Origin: Monosiga brevicollis MX1
Taxonomy: Eukaryota; Opisthokonta; Choanoflagellata; Craspedida; Salpingoecidae
Length of the DNA: 64,000 nt
NCBI RefSeq assembly: GCF_000002865.3
Contig: NW_001865074.1
Coordinates: forward strand, 269,123 to 333,122
Reading direction: 5' to 3'
Shown: piece after piece, positions 35,331 through 47,101 of the stretch
Numbering within the stretch: position 1 is the first letter of the stretch
Layout: every line of letters begins with the position of its first letter
Made by a program: the position numbers and the translations under genes
The notes under the pieces: model-generated
The model's database searches: none
Told to the model about the DNA's origin: nothing
The model's input: only the letters and a program-made list of their open reading frames with translations

Positions 35331-38300
35331 AACAATAACAACCACAACCACAACAACACTTACGGCCAGATCGCGGTGAATAAAACCGAGCGAGTGGATG
35401 TGGGCCATGCCGCTGGCCACCTGGCGGCTCCAAGCCACTTGCTGGGCCGGTGTACACGTCTTGTTCTTCACGTAGTCCTTCAGAGACCCGTTACGCATGT
35501 GCTCCAGGACCACGTAGATGGGGCGGCCCTTGGTGATGACGCCAATGAGGCCCACCACATTGGCATGCTCCATCTGTGCCATGACCAAGGCCTCCTCAAG
35601 CAGTTCCTCCCGCTCGTTGTCCAGAGCGTCTTTGCGGAGGGATTTGGCGGCAACCTGGATTTCTGGGGCCTTGGGCTCACTGAGAGAGGCCTCATAGACG
35701 ATGCCAAAGGCGCCTTGACCCAGCTCACTGAGGACAATGAGCCACTCGCGATTAAGCTCGCGCGGCTCCTTGGAAAGCTGCATGTTTGAATCCTGCTCGA
35801 GGCGCGCTTTGAGGGCGTGAAAGTCGGCCGCCTGGTTGGCACGAGATCGCATGGCGTACAGAACGATGATGGCTAAAATGATAATGAGAGCACCCGCACC
35901 GGAAGCAGCGCCCACAATCACCGACGACGTGCCCGAAGCAGCTGATTGCGCCGCGTTGGCGCCCGCACCGGCCACTCCCTCCACCAATACCACCAACACG
36001 CAAGGGGTGGCAGCATTGCCTGAGCTATCAGTGCCAGAAACCTGAACCCAGGTCTCAGTATCGGCGGCAAACTCAAAGCTAGTCACGTTGAAAACGAGCT
36101 CGATGCTCTCACCCGAGTTATCGGAGACTGTAACCTCTCTCTCCAAATCCACTGTGACAGATGCATCAGTGGTAAGCTGCGAGATGGTCGCTGTGGGACA
36201 CGTGATCTGTGGCGGGGTTTCATCTGTCACGTAGATGAAGACCACGCATGTGGCCTGATTGTCATGATCATCCATGGCAATGGTGGTCACGTTCGCGCCT
36301 GACTCGAGGTACGAGTAGGACTGGCTGTAATACAAAACAGTGACATCCTCGACCTCATCGTTGTCGAAGATTTCACTCTCCAAAGGAGACACCTCGTTCT
36401 CGGCAAATTCTGCTTCACCATTTGTTGCCGTGGCCGGCACGACCTTGCTCACACTGCGGGGGCAACCAGGTACAAAGCGAGGCGGCTCAATGTCCACCAC
36501 GTTGAAAATATACGAGGCCGTGGCAAAGTTGAGGTCATCATCTGTGGCAGTGACTGTGATGGTGTGGCCGTCGTCATCGATTTCAAGTTCTGTGCCATTT
36601 TCAGGGCTAATCACAATATTGCTCAAGGCTGAAGCGTCCACAACCTCGACGCGCTTGCCGTTCAACAGGATTGTCGTTTTGTCGTTGGTCGTGGTCGTGA
36701 TATGGTATGTAAAGGTAGCGTACGGCTTTTCTGGATCTGTCACGAGTATCGCTTCTCCGGATGCAAGGTCGGTGCTGGAAATGACCGGGGGATTCGGGTC
36801 AAAGTCGACGATTTCTAAGAGCTCGGCGTTGTCGTTGTCGTCCGCGTGGAGCGTGTAAATGAATTCAAGCTTGAAATGCGCATCAATCGTGGCGAGAGTC
36901 ACCTCGCGGGTCTTAGGATAGCGTACGCGCAGCGAGACGGACGAGAAGACAAAGTCGACATCGAAGCTGGGGCTGTAGCCGCTGAAGACTTCTGTATTGT
37001 CGATGGCGTTGTAGCTCACCACGGCGCTCTCAAGCTTATACCAGCGATCCTCCAGATAGGGGGCTTCGTCACCATTGGTGGGCTCCTGGATACCGGAGAA
37101 CATGATTTCCACGACGGCAGGAATGTCCGTGTCTCGCAGGTAACGGTTTCCCTCGTCCTGTGCATCATCCAAATAGACACGCTTGTTGGCATACTCGTCA
37201 ATGGCGAGCTCGACGTAGAACTGCATTTTGTAGGCATCCTCCCGCGAACGAATGTGGATGCCATGGATGAGCGCAGACTTGAGAGCTGTCAAGGTGAGGA
37301 GATTGGTCATCTGATTGACAGAGGCGGTCAACGGGTCGATGGGCGTGTCCAGGAGGGTGAAGGTCTTTGTCTTCAGGTCGAGCAGCCCCGATGAAAGGCT
37401 CACGGGCAAATTGGTGGTGTGCAGCACCTGTTGCTCCAGCGCAACGGTCGTCTGTGGCGAATCAAACTGGTCAATGGGAATCTAGACAAGCATGGGTCAG
37501 CGCAAGAGCGCGCCGCATGGTCAGTGAGATGGGCGGAGGGAATGGGCCAAGGTGCCAACGCGTTAAACAGAGCACACTTGGATTGTGGTTGAAGCGCATA
37601 CCTCAAAGACACATGCCGCCTCGGCTTCATTACCGCTTGCGTCCGTGGCCGTGTAGCGCACAAAGTATGGTGACCCATAGACGGTGAGGGTAGAGTTGGG
37701 CTCGGGCTGATTCTCATCGGGAATGGCCTCGGTATCCAGGTCGACATTGTCGACGGCAATGGGTACTTCCCAGGTCACAAACACACTGTCGGTGCCGAGC
37801 GGAAGGGTGGCGTCCTGGTTGCTCTCCAGGTTGAATGTTTCGCGAATATATTGGAGAATTTCGCTGGTTTGCGGGCAATCGATGATGCGTGGTGCCGTGC
37901 TATCGACGTTGGTCATTCGCGATGCAAAAGTGGGGTCATTAAAGACGAAGATGAGTCGGTTGTCAGCACCGGCCTTGTAAGTCGTGGCGCCATCATCAAG
38001 CAGGTCTACGCTGGACTGGATAAAAAAGTTGATGGCCGTGACGCCAACAGAGTAGAGGGTAACGCCGTCATCGAAAATGTCGTCCGGCAGCTGAATGGGT
38101 AATTCACCCGCGCTGTGGATGCAAGCACCATCGGCCGTGCTCCAGAGAGTGCCGTTGCCAACGTTCATGACCCCGTCAATGAGGTTGAGGGTGAGCGTGG
38201 TAATGCCAGCGTCAATGTACGTCGGATTGGCAGCAGCCGACTCGGTGCACCATTCCAATTGCCATGTGACGGTGATTTCAGTGTTGTTGGGCGAAACCTC

Positions 38301-40669
38301 GAGGGAGAAGGGAATGTTGCCAATGTCCGTGTTGAGATCGTTGACGACGCCAAAGTTGAGGGTAGAGTTTTGAATCAGGGTGGCATTAAACTCAGGGAGA
38401 TCTGGCGTGATTGAGCTTAGGGTGGCAGGGGCCAGGAAGATGTCGTATTGGGCACGAGCGCGCTCGAGGTGATCGATGACTGAGGAACCCATGGAGAAGC
38501 CCTGTAGGACGGTAAAAGAACGCTCACAGCGGAGCTCGCCGCGGAGGGCAGCGTGGGTCCACATATAGGCAAAGGTGTATGGTTCTTGACGGGGTTCAAG
38601 GCTGACAACGCCAGTGCTGACACCGAAGAAGGCGTCGTCGGTGTATTCTGCGTCAAGCGCGGCGTCAACATCATCGTCAAGTCCTTGCACGGTGACAGTA
38701 TCGGCGATACCGTCGCCATCAGTGTCAGGAAAGGCAAACTCGACGGCCTCACGGGGGTTGCTGTATTCGAGGGCCGAGGCTGGGCAATCGAGCGAGGGCA
38801 CGAAAAGAAGAAGGTCGATCTGTGTCGTGCAGCCACCGACAAGGGGGCTGCCGTCCACAACACACGAGGCAAATCCATCATCGACTGCGAGAACGAGGGC
38901 GTAGTTGCTACCAGGCAGGTAGGTGGTGACCGCCGTGGCGCGTTCGGTGGTCGATTTGGCCGGAAGAAGGACATCAATGCGAACAATGCCGACGGCGTCG
39001 GCGACGGGGCTAGTGAGGATGGTGAGCGGCGAGGGACTACCCACCTGGCCTTGTGGGTAGACGGAGAAGACCGCTACATCAGGGTCGCGCACTTGGACAT
39101 AGTTGGTAAAGAGGATGCGCTCGGCGGTGGTGGTGGCAGTGGAGACGAGGTACTCTTCGGTAATGTAGGCTTCGTCGTTGGCGTCTGAGACGTGGATGGG
39201 GGTTGGGGGCACCGAGTTGTATTCGCAGGCGTTGGCATACTTGTTCCAGACGGTACCGGGGTTGCAGGTGCGGCAACCCTGGCGAAGGTACACCTCAGTT
39301 GTGTCGGCGACATTGGTCGCCTCGGTGTCGAGGTCTGGGGCGTAAGACGTGAAGATGCGGCAGCTGAGGGTGCTGGTGTCAAACTGAAACCCAAAGCAGC
39401 CATGGGCAGTGCCGGGGGCAGCGTTAATGTCGGCGCACTTGGCAAAGCAACCTTGTTTGTTGCTGACAGGGGCGGTGACGGGGGCGATGGTGCTACTGGC
39501 GATTCCTCGGCCACGGGCAGCAAAGTAGAAAGGTGCAAAGTCGCTGTTCTCGGACATGGCGCAGGAGAGGCAGCGGTCGGGGCAGTTTCGGAAGCAACTG
39601 GCCTGGCCCTGTTCGTCGGTATAGCCGACCATTTCTCCGGCGACGCAGAGGCGCTGTGTGTCGGCGGGCCAAATGTACAGAGGGTTGTTCAACGTCAGGC
39701 TAACGCCTAGGCCGATATACAAGGCCCGGGTGTTGAAGGCTTGATCGACCTGCACTGCGTAGCTGTTGATGTAGGTACTGCCCTGGTACACCTCGGAGAG
39801 TGAATCAATGTACAGTACATCATTACGCTGCGGGGAGACTAGTTCATCCGTATCGACGGCTTGGTGCAGGCGGGCGGGATTGGTGAGGTTGACGCCAGTT
39901 TCACCGTCATTTTCGACGGGGGTAAAGACGACATCGACCGGGCGACCGGTGGCGGATTCAATGCTGCCCGCAAACAAGGGGGAGACGGGGTTGAGGTGGC
40001 AGTTGGCGAAGCGGTCGTCAAAGGGTAGGAGGGCACAGGGCTGGCAGTAACCAGAAACACCGCTGGCAGTGTCGGGGGTCGTGCCCTCGGGTACGCCGTA
40101 ACCGCAGAGGCCCAATTGACAGGTATCGCTACAGTACAGGCCGGCGCTGCATTCGCGATCGCCGGTGCAACCCGGGAAGGGGGTGTCACCAGGGGAGTAG
40201 TCGATGGCGCCGCCGGTGCACATGAAGTTGCTGGAGGCTCGAGTAGCTTGACTGAGGCTACTTGCATCGCAGCTGTGCAGCGCAGCACGGTCAGGCCCGG
40301 CCGGGTCCGTGGATATGAGCTGTGGCAAGAAATGGGCGAGGGACCGGCCAAGTCAGAGACGCAGCACGTACCTGGTGGTGTAAACGGTGTTTTGATCGAA
40401 GCAAAAGTAGAGGTTTGATTCTAAGGGTCGGTTGACATTGGGATCGACACGCCTCCTGAGTGAGACAAGTTTGTTGCGTATAGGTTGCTGCTCGCGAGCG
40501 AGGCGGGCCGTGAACCGTGGTGAGGCAACGTACCGTCATCACAAGTACCCGAAATGGACTCGGGATCTTCAAGGTAAGAATAGGCAAGTGGATCGGCATC
40601 GTTGCTGGCCTGGCACCCCGCCATCCAGGCGCAGGCGATCAAAAACAAGAGGCCTGTGGACCACCGCAT
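33586..40669 (-). CDS. Receptor tyrosine kinase B with HYR-like ectodomain, CAP-Gly domain and Tyr-rich tail
   Basis: Seven exons (40669-40534, 40420-40372, 40272-37602, 37481-35364, 35155-34888, 34779-33944, 33774-33586) sum to 6267 nt, 2088 residues. There is a signal peptide (MRWSTGLLFLIACAWMAGC). The Cys-rich region has CTGDRECSAGLYC and CFRNCPDRCLSC, then a PAN-like segment (GCFAKC..CFGFQFD), DTDGDGIADTV, and HYR-like modules (CPQTSEIL..TDASGNEAEAACVFEV; CPRSVSKV; ETPPQITCPTATIS..GTDSSGNAATPC). The transmembrane helix is at about residues 1473-1496. The tyrosine kinase spans about 1530-1790 with GQGAFG, VAAKSL, HRDLAARN, DFGLA, PVRWTAPESL and Tyr-Tyr in the activation loop. A CAP-Gly domain (about 1864-1934) is followed by a tail with YEYS x4, VYEEPVPV, MYEQPVPI, YVDV, YLEV and QYEDV, typical SH2/PTB docking motifs. 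An upstream in-frame Met at 40708 is possible but would bury the signal peptide. Confidence 0.9.
34220..34432 (-). other. CAP-Gly domain of RTK B
   Basis: SDVGARVTVTGYGTGMLRFYG, CGVHLDQPLGNNNGVVGGHTYFNC and HGVLVVPSKV reproduce the CAP-Gly pattern (GTLRFVG, GVELD, GKNDG, YF-C, G-FV). It lies wholly inside the 836-nt sixth exon, C-terminal to the kinase and between two clusters of tyrosine motifs. The same module and order occur in RTK A, so the arrangement is not an annotation join across genes. Confidence 0.88.
35272..35346 (+). repeat. (AAC)n microsatellite in RTK B kinase intron
   Basis: About 22 AAC units, partly AAT, inside the intron that interrupts HRDLA|ARN. Read as RTK B sense it is (GTT)n. 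The homologous intron of RTK A (about 24860-25035) instead contains an A/T-rich run (A15-type with TAAAAA units), so the two paralogous introns carry different simple repeats at the same place. Confidence 0.9.
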
Positions 40670-41852
40670 CCTGACAATGTGCAGCAAGGATCCTGGATCG
40701 AGCGCCACCCGAGGGCTTGGGCCTTGTCAACGAGTCCCAATCAAAGGTCAGAAAAAAAGAACGACAGAAAGTAGAGGAGAAAATGCAGCACGAAGAACGG
40801 AGCGAGCCCCAAACACGACACTGCACAGTGCAGCGAGGGCCGATCACGAGGAGGGGAGGGGAGGGGAAGGGAAGGGAAGGGCGTTCAAGCCCTCGCGGTA
40901 AGGGAAGATCTCAACAGAAAAATACAATGTCATTAAAACCTTACGCCCCCTTACTTACAGTTACCAATACACTCGTACACCCAGCTCCTTACCGCTAATG
41001 CGAGGACTGCTTGTGACAGAGAGAACAAAGGAATGAGAGAGAGAGAGAGAGAGGAGAGTTTGAGAGAGTTTGAGAGAGAGAGAGTTTGAGAAAGAGAGAG
41101 TTTTTGACGATAACACGAAAGAGTCAGCAAACAAAGAGGCTGGACAAAAAGGCTGTTCCTCCCATGGACACACACATGGTCATGTGCCAAACCAGTCTCA
41201 ACGAAACGGTGCAGCGTCGAGGGCCGAGGGCCGAGGCGAGGGCGTCGTGGTGGTAGTCGCATGAGGCCCAGCCAGCTTTGCAGATCCCGGCCGTCCGTAA
41301 GCTTGTTCAGTCAGTCAGTCAATCACAGTCAGTCAGTCAGTCAGTCAGTCAGTCAGTCACAGTCGCTTCGGGGAGAACGCCTTCTCGTCTCTAGGGCTCA
41401 AGCGCGCCATCGGATGACGTGCCGTCAAAACCTGTAGGACCTCGCTGTTTTGTTTTGTGTGACAACAACACGCAAGCAAAAAGCGCAAGGAAGACTCTTT
41501 GAGTCATTCAGTCGGTCATCCTTTACGAGTCAACACAACAACACGGCCTTTTATTGTCAGATTTTTATTGTCAGATATTAATGTCAGATGGTCACTGGGG
41601 CGCCATTTGTCAGCAAAACTATGGGGGGTCAAAACGTACCGTTCGTTGGGTTAGAAGCGCATGGCAGACGTTGCAAAAGAACAATTGGTCAAAACCATAT
41701 TTTTAGCTGTGAAACTATACAGATTTGCACCCGCGTTGGTACCATTGGGCGAGCCTCTCTTGTCGGTCACGGTGACTGGCAAGTGGCACTTTTCCATTTG
41801 CGATCGCTGTGTTGAAGTTGCGCTGCCAATTTCTCAACTCAGCACCGCCATC
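40670..41852. repeat. Divergent spacer of RTK B and eL22 with GA and (CAGT)n repeats
   Basis: Contains an AGGGGAGGGGAAGGG block (40851-40880), GA-rich TTTGAGAGAG units at 41034-41105 (upstream of RTK B), an imperfect (GTCA)n/(CAGT)n tetranucleotide run at about 41307-41360, and three TGTCAGA words within 41554-41590 in a TTTTATTGTCAGAT direct repeat, about 270-300 bp upstream of the eL22 ATG. No gene is recognised. Confidence 0.65.
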
Positions 41853-42666
41853 ATGCCTGCCACCAAGAAATCCGTAAGTGTTTGGTGCACACGGGACTGT
41901 CCCGTCGTGTCGCCGAACACGGGCGGGCAGTGAATGCAAGGGCTCGAATGGTAGGCCGTTCTTTACGATGGCTTTGCCGTTCAGCTCATGGCAACTTTTT
42001 TTTCCCATCTCTTGCATCGTTTTTTTTCCTTCCCGCCCTTCCCTCTTTGTGCTGTGGCGGTGGCTCGTCGTGGATCCATCACGCGACCTCTCCAACACAT
42101 ACGCACGCATACCATTGCAAACGTGGTGGGCGGGACTGTAGGTCAAGAACCAGAAGAAGCAGTTCACCATTGACTGCGAGGTCGCCACCGAGGAGGGCAT
42201 CATCGATCTGGCTGCTTTCGTACGTCTTGCCGCTTTTGCCATTGCCTTAAGGTTCACGCACGCAAAACTCACGGGGGGACTTGAACCATATCGCAGGAGA
42301 AGTTCTTGCAGGACCGCATCAAGGTCAACGGCAAGACTGGTGGTCTTCAGGGTGTTGTCGACCTGACCCGCACCGCTTCCGCCATCACCGTCACCACTGA
42401 GGCTCCCTTCCCCAAGCGGTAGGTTTTCTCTCATGGAAGCCTGTTCTGACCATCAATGCATTTGTGCCATCGCACCGTGCTCTCATCGGTCTCATGGTTG
42501 CAACTGACTATAATACGATAGTTACCTCAAGTACCTGACGAAGAAGTTCTTGAAGAAGATGCAGCTCCGTGATGCTTTCCGTGTGGTCGCCGTCAACGCC
42601 TCCACCTACAAGCTCAGCTGGTTCAACATCTCCGACGAGGCTGAGGAGGAGGAGGCTGACGAGTAA
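41853..42666 (+). CDS. RPL22: 60S ribosomal protein eL22 (RPL22)
   Basis: Four exons (41853-41873, 42142-42219, 42297-42418, 42522-42666), 366 nt and 121 residues, similar to the human 128. The first exon encodes only MPATKKS. Family motifs are [62 protein letters not shown] and the acidic tail EEEEADE. eL22 is a structural protein of the large ribosomal subunit near the exit tunnel. The short first exon followed by a roughly 270-bp intron is the layout often seen in ribosomal-protein genes. Confidence 0.97.
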
Positions 42667-43304
42667 ATCGTCCCTTGCCGCTTTTCTCAAAAGTCTGGCT
42701 CGTCCGATACCCCGCATGCTTTGCACGGCTGGGATTGGCGCCTGGAGCGTGAACAATTGGGTCTCCCGATGTTGTTGAATTGACCGTCGGTTGGCCATTT
42801 ATTCCGTGTCTTTTTTTTTCTTTCTTTTGCCTTTTTTTTTCGATAGCTTTTGTTTGTGTGCATGTGTGCCGGTTGCTCGATGGTGGTCGTATCGCCACAT
42901 GGCTGTGCCATTTGTGTGCGATGCCTCCCCTTGAGCCTCTTACGAGTTGATAAACGCAACTCGTTGGGGAAGAGAGACAATAATTTACCGGCTCTTGTCA
43001 CATGCTTCTGCCCTCGTCCTTGCTGAAGGCTGCATCATGATTGGGGAACCATGGGAACGACCAAAACCTGCTTCAAAGAGAGAGAGGATACAGGTCTTCT
43101 CTTCATCATCATCCAAAGAAGAAGAAAAGCTCATCGAAAGAAAGAACGAACGAAAGCAATCTTCATCCCTTCACCACATGGTCGCTTGTCAGACTTTTTC
43201 GACCTCCTCTCTCTCTCTCCCTCTTCGCGTCTTTGGCCTCCAGAGCACGCACACACACGCCAGATCAGCGAGACAGCATCGCTTCTTGTGACCGGTCCGC
43301 GACC
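42667..43304. other. Spacer between eL22 and TSR2
   Basis: T-rich eL22 3' region at 42810-42850, then a spacer with GAAAGAAAG-type runs (43118-43160), a TGTCAGA heptamer near 43188 and a CT run at 43206-43225 about 80-100 bp before the TSR2 ATG. No gene is seen. Confidence 0.45.
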
Positions 43305-44075
43305 ATGAGTGCAGCCGAGGCGCCGGCTGAGCTGGTTCAGGCTTGGCAGAATGCGGTCAAGCGTACCCTGTTGAGCTGGCAAACGCTCAAAGTGCTCGTT
43401 GATAACGAGGCTGGTGGCGAGGAAACCAGGGATAAGGCTGAATGGCTCTGCACGGTCACCGCTGATTGGATCTGCGAAATCCCCGACGGTGCGTGCTTCA
43501 ATGCCTCCGTGTGTCCCCCACTTGCAACGCTTACGACCCCTGTGCCACGTCTTGAGATGTCCCGCTTTGATCCCTGCTCATCGGTGCGTCTCGTTGTGAT
43601 GACGCCTCGCGCTGGCTCGTTCAGACCCCCCCACGGCCGAGGAAGTTGACGAGTATATTTGCGAGATTTTGCGTAACGAGTTCTCAGTTGTGTGCAGTGA
43701 TGGTGTAGCTGTCGAGGTTCGTCTTGCTCGTCTCTCGCCCTGGCCGCTTAGCCTCTCGTCACAGGCTCATCTCCTTGATGCACTGTTGTTCCTTAGATTG
43801 CCAACGTGCTGTGCACCCTTTTCCGCGCTTTTCAGGCGGGTGACCAAAATGTGCTGGAGAGCCACCGTCCCGCGCCCGAGCTGAACCGTAACCAAGTCTC
43901 TATGATGCAAGGCACCACGGACCTGGATGATGATGAGGATCAAGGCCCCGCGCCGTCGCTGGTGCCTGCCAACCCCGCACCCACCAGCGCCCGGGCGGAG
44001 CGCATGGACGAGGATGGCACCTCGAGCGGCAATGAAGATTCTGATGGCTGGACCACCGTAACCCGCAAGCATTAG
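43305..44075 (+). CDS. TSR2: TSR2, pre-rRNA processing factor / eS26 escortin
   Basis: Three exons (43305-43488, 43625-43716, 43797-44075) sum to 555 nt, 184 residues; the human protein has 191. The N-terminal helical domain has WQNAVKRTLLSWQTLKVLVDNEAGG and KAEWLCTVTADWI, then EEVDEYICEILRNEFSVVCSDG and VLCTLFRAFQAGD, which match the WGG/TSR2 family. The tail is acidic (DLDDDEDQG) and ends GWTTVTRKH, as in human GWTIVRRKK. TSR2 chaperones eS26 to nuclear pre-40S particles. It lies in the same orientation 639 bp after eL22, so two ribosome-production genes are neighbours, though co-regulation is only an inference. Confidence 0.93.
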
Positions 44076-44854
44076 TGTCGTCAACCGTCTATGCCTCAGC
44101 TCATCTCGCCGGGCGCGGCTGCACAAGGTGCTACAGAGGCACCCAGGGATTGCCCGTGCTATGGCGTCGAAACCTGTTTATGCCCATGTTTGTGTGAATC
44201 GGCATGCCCCGCTCACTGGTCTCCAGCAAGCAACAAGTCAAAGGTCCTATGCTGGCAAAGCCTCCATAACGGACTTTGCATTCCCGGTGAACGGAAATTT
44301 TCGCGGAACGAGCGAGTAAACTGGACTGCTCCTGTGCCAAGCACTGAGATTGCCGGTCCTTGCCTTCATTTTACAATCGAATCATGTGTCCCCCTGTCCA
44401 GCCCTTGCGTTGGCTTCTTGGCCCAATGTCCCGTGCCATCACCTCTTCCATCTTCCACCACCAACGACAAACAGAACGAGAGCGAGAGAGAGTGAGAGAG
44501 TGAGACAGAGAGTGACAGTGAGACACAGAGAGTCAGAGAGAGTCAGAGAGCGAGACTGACAGAGAGAGTGTCAAGCATCATCACAAGAACGAAAGCAACT
44601 CTGTGTGACATTTTCCATTTTCTCTCTCTCGCTCTTTTTTGTTGCGCGCTCATTGCTTTCAAAAAACTCCGTTTGCGGTTCAGTGTGTGTTTGTTGCTGA
44701 AAGTGGCAGTGGCGACGTTTTAACCTGCCTGCCTGCCTGCCTCTGCTTTGGGTTGAATGCATTCATGACGCGGTTGGATCGCATGTGATAGGCCTCTTGA
44801 TCGTCTTTGCTCTCGTGGTCTTTCTTTGCCTCTGCCCTTCAGCCTCCCGCCACC
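44076..44854. other. Spacer between TSR2 and the M1 aminopeptidase
   Basis: Contains a GAGAGAGTGAGA-type tract at about 44478-44570, a CT run at 44622-44637 and (CCTG)n at 44725-44743. The aminopeptidase ATG lies in a CCACCATGG context. Small ORFs here have no family resemblance. Confidence 0.45.
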
Positions 44855-47040
44855 ATGGTGGTCCACGAGAATCGCGTGCTGTTGCCACAGCAGCTCACCC
44901 CGGTCCGCTACAACGTGGAGCTCTCCCCGGACCTCGTCAACTTTACTTTTGGAGGCAAGGTAATGTGAACGCTGGCCCTGTACCGTGGCGCGCTCGGTCT
45001 TTCCTCTTGCATCGCCCGCAGTCTTTTGGCACCCTGTCGGTCCAGTCGTTCTTGGCGTTGGGTTTGAAGAAGCTTGATGTTTCGTTCTTACACGCCATTC
45101 TGCTCTGGGATGGCTGGTGGGGTATGTATGCAGGTTGTGCTCCACACGACCGTCAATGAGGCCGCCTCCTCTGTTCAGCTCCACGCGCGCGAGCTCAGCA
45201 TCAAGACAGCTCATGTGGTGCAAGGGGGCAAGAAGATTGAGGTGCCCGAGTTCTCCATCAACCTGGCCAAGGAGATCCTGACCCTCCAGTTTGCCGAGAC
45301 GCTGTCCCCGGGTGAAGCCGAGATCCACATTGCCTTTGACGGCATCCTCAATGACCAAATGGCAGGATTCTACCGCTCCAGCTACAAGGACATCAATGGA
45401 AACTCGAAGATCATGGCCACCACTCAATTCGAGGTTTGCAAGGCGGGGCGGGGCGGGGCGGGGGAAGGGTGGGGTTGACACTTGAACGCACCCGCTGCGG
45501 CTGGCTCGAGAAGGGCACGGCACTTGACCATGCATGGACGAGCCGAGCCTTCGACACAGCCATGGCTCACTTGGGCTGTGTTTGCGTGTCTCCTGCGTAT
45601 AGAGCATTGACGCACGCCGTGCCTTCCCCTGCTGGGACGAGCCCGCCGCCAAGGCCATCTTTGAAATTACCTTGGTGGTCGACCAGCACCTCACTGCCAT
45701 CAGCAACATGCCTGAAGCCTCCAACATTACTCTTTCCAACGGCAAGCGCCGCGTGGTCTTTATGCCCACCGTCAAGATGAGCACGTATCTCATCGCGTTT
45801 GTTGTTGGCGAGCTGGACTGTGTTGCCGTATGTCTCAATGTGGCCCCCCCCCTAATACGAAAGCCCCTCGCTTCCATTTGCCTCGGCTCATTGAGGCCGA
45901 GGAGGTCCTCTTAACTTTCAAGCCGTGCACCACACTGACCAGCCTTTTAATCGCTTGGCACTTCTTAGGGCGTTACAAAGCATGGCGTGCCGATTCGCTG
46001 CTTTGCCACGCCAGGACAAGCTGGGCGCCTTGACTTTGCTTTGGACACGGCGTGCCGCACGCTGGACATTTATGACGATTACTTTGGCCAGCCCTACCCT
46101 CTTCCCAAGCTGGACATGATTGCCATTCCTGGTGCGCATGCTCTGTACCAGGCATCTGCTGGCCATCCGTGGTGTTTGTACTCACCGTGTGCCGACTATG
46201 CTCCGCTCCATTTTTGTGTCAAGACTTTGCGGCCGGTGCCATGGAAAACTGGGGCCTGGTTACCTATCGTGAAGTGGACTTGCTCATTGACCCTCCCACG
46301 GCGACCATTGGCCAGCTCATCCGCGTCTGCACAGTCGTGACCCACGAGCTGGCGCACCAGTGGTTCGGAAATCTGGTGACCATGGCCTGGTGGTCTGGCC
46401 TCTGGCTCAATGAGTCCTTTGCCTGCTTCATGCAGGTAAGATTGGCAGAGCACACACGTCCCGCATTCATCTTGACGAGACTGTCAGCCATTATCTTGCC
46501 ATGACGCAGATCAACCATGACCGTGTGCTTGGGGCAGCTCATTGCCACCGACCGTTTTGTTCTGTCTCGTGTCCGCAGACCTGGGCCGCACACCAGCTGC
46601 ACCCCGAGTGGAAGCTCTGGGAGCACTTTATCAGCCACGACATGGGTGCTGCCTTGCGCCTCGATTCCCTGCGTTCCAGCCATCCTATCCAGGTGCCCAT
46701 TCAAGAGGCCAAGGAGGTCGAAGAGGTTTGTGACCGGATACATGTGTTTTTCCCGACCAACCTCTCTGGGGCGTTGCAGGTGCTAATTGGACGAACGTGG
46801 GGCACGTCGCAACAGGTGTTTGATGCCATTTCATATTGCAAGGGTGCCACCGTGGTGCGCATGATTGCGGCCGTCATTGGAGAGGAGGCCTTCCAAAAGG
46901 GACTGCAAATCTACTTCAAACGCCATCAGTACGGCAACACGGAAGGCTCGGACCTTTGGGCAGCCTGGAGCGAAGCTTGTGGCAAGGACATCAAGTGCGT
47001 AGCTGCCGACACTGATGCAACGTTTCATGAGTATACTTTC

Positions 47041-47101
<61 letters not shown>

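Noticed and set aside
35205-35789. Plus-strand ORF with poly-Asn from (AAC)n
   Set aside because: The Asn run is the intronic microsatellite and the rest is antisense to the kinase exon.
38553-39710. Gly/Val-rich plus-strand ORFs
   Set aside because: Antisense to the giant RTK B ectodomain exon.
40670-40708. Upstream in-frame Met for RTK B
   Set aside because: It would place 13 residues before the hydrophobic signal peptide; the Met at 40669 gives a standard signal sequence.
44720-45877. 385-codon minus-strand ORF
   Set aside because: Antisense to the aminopeptidase exons; no family match.
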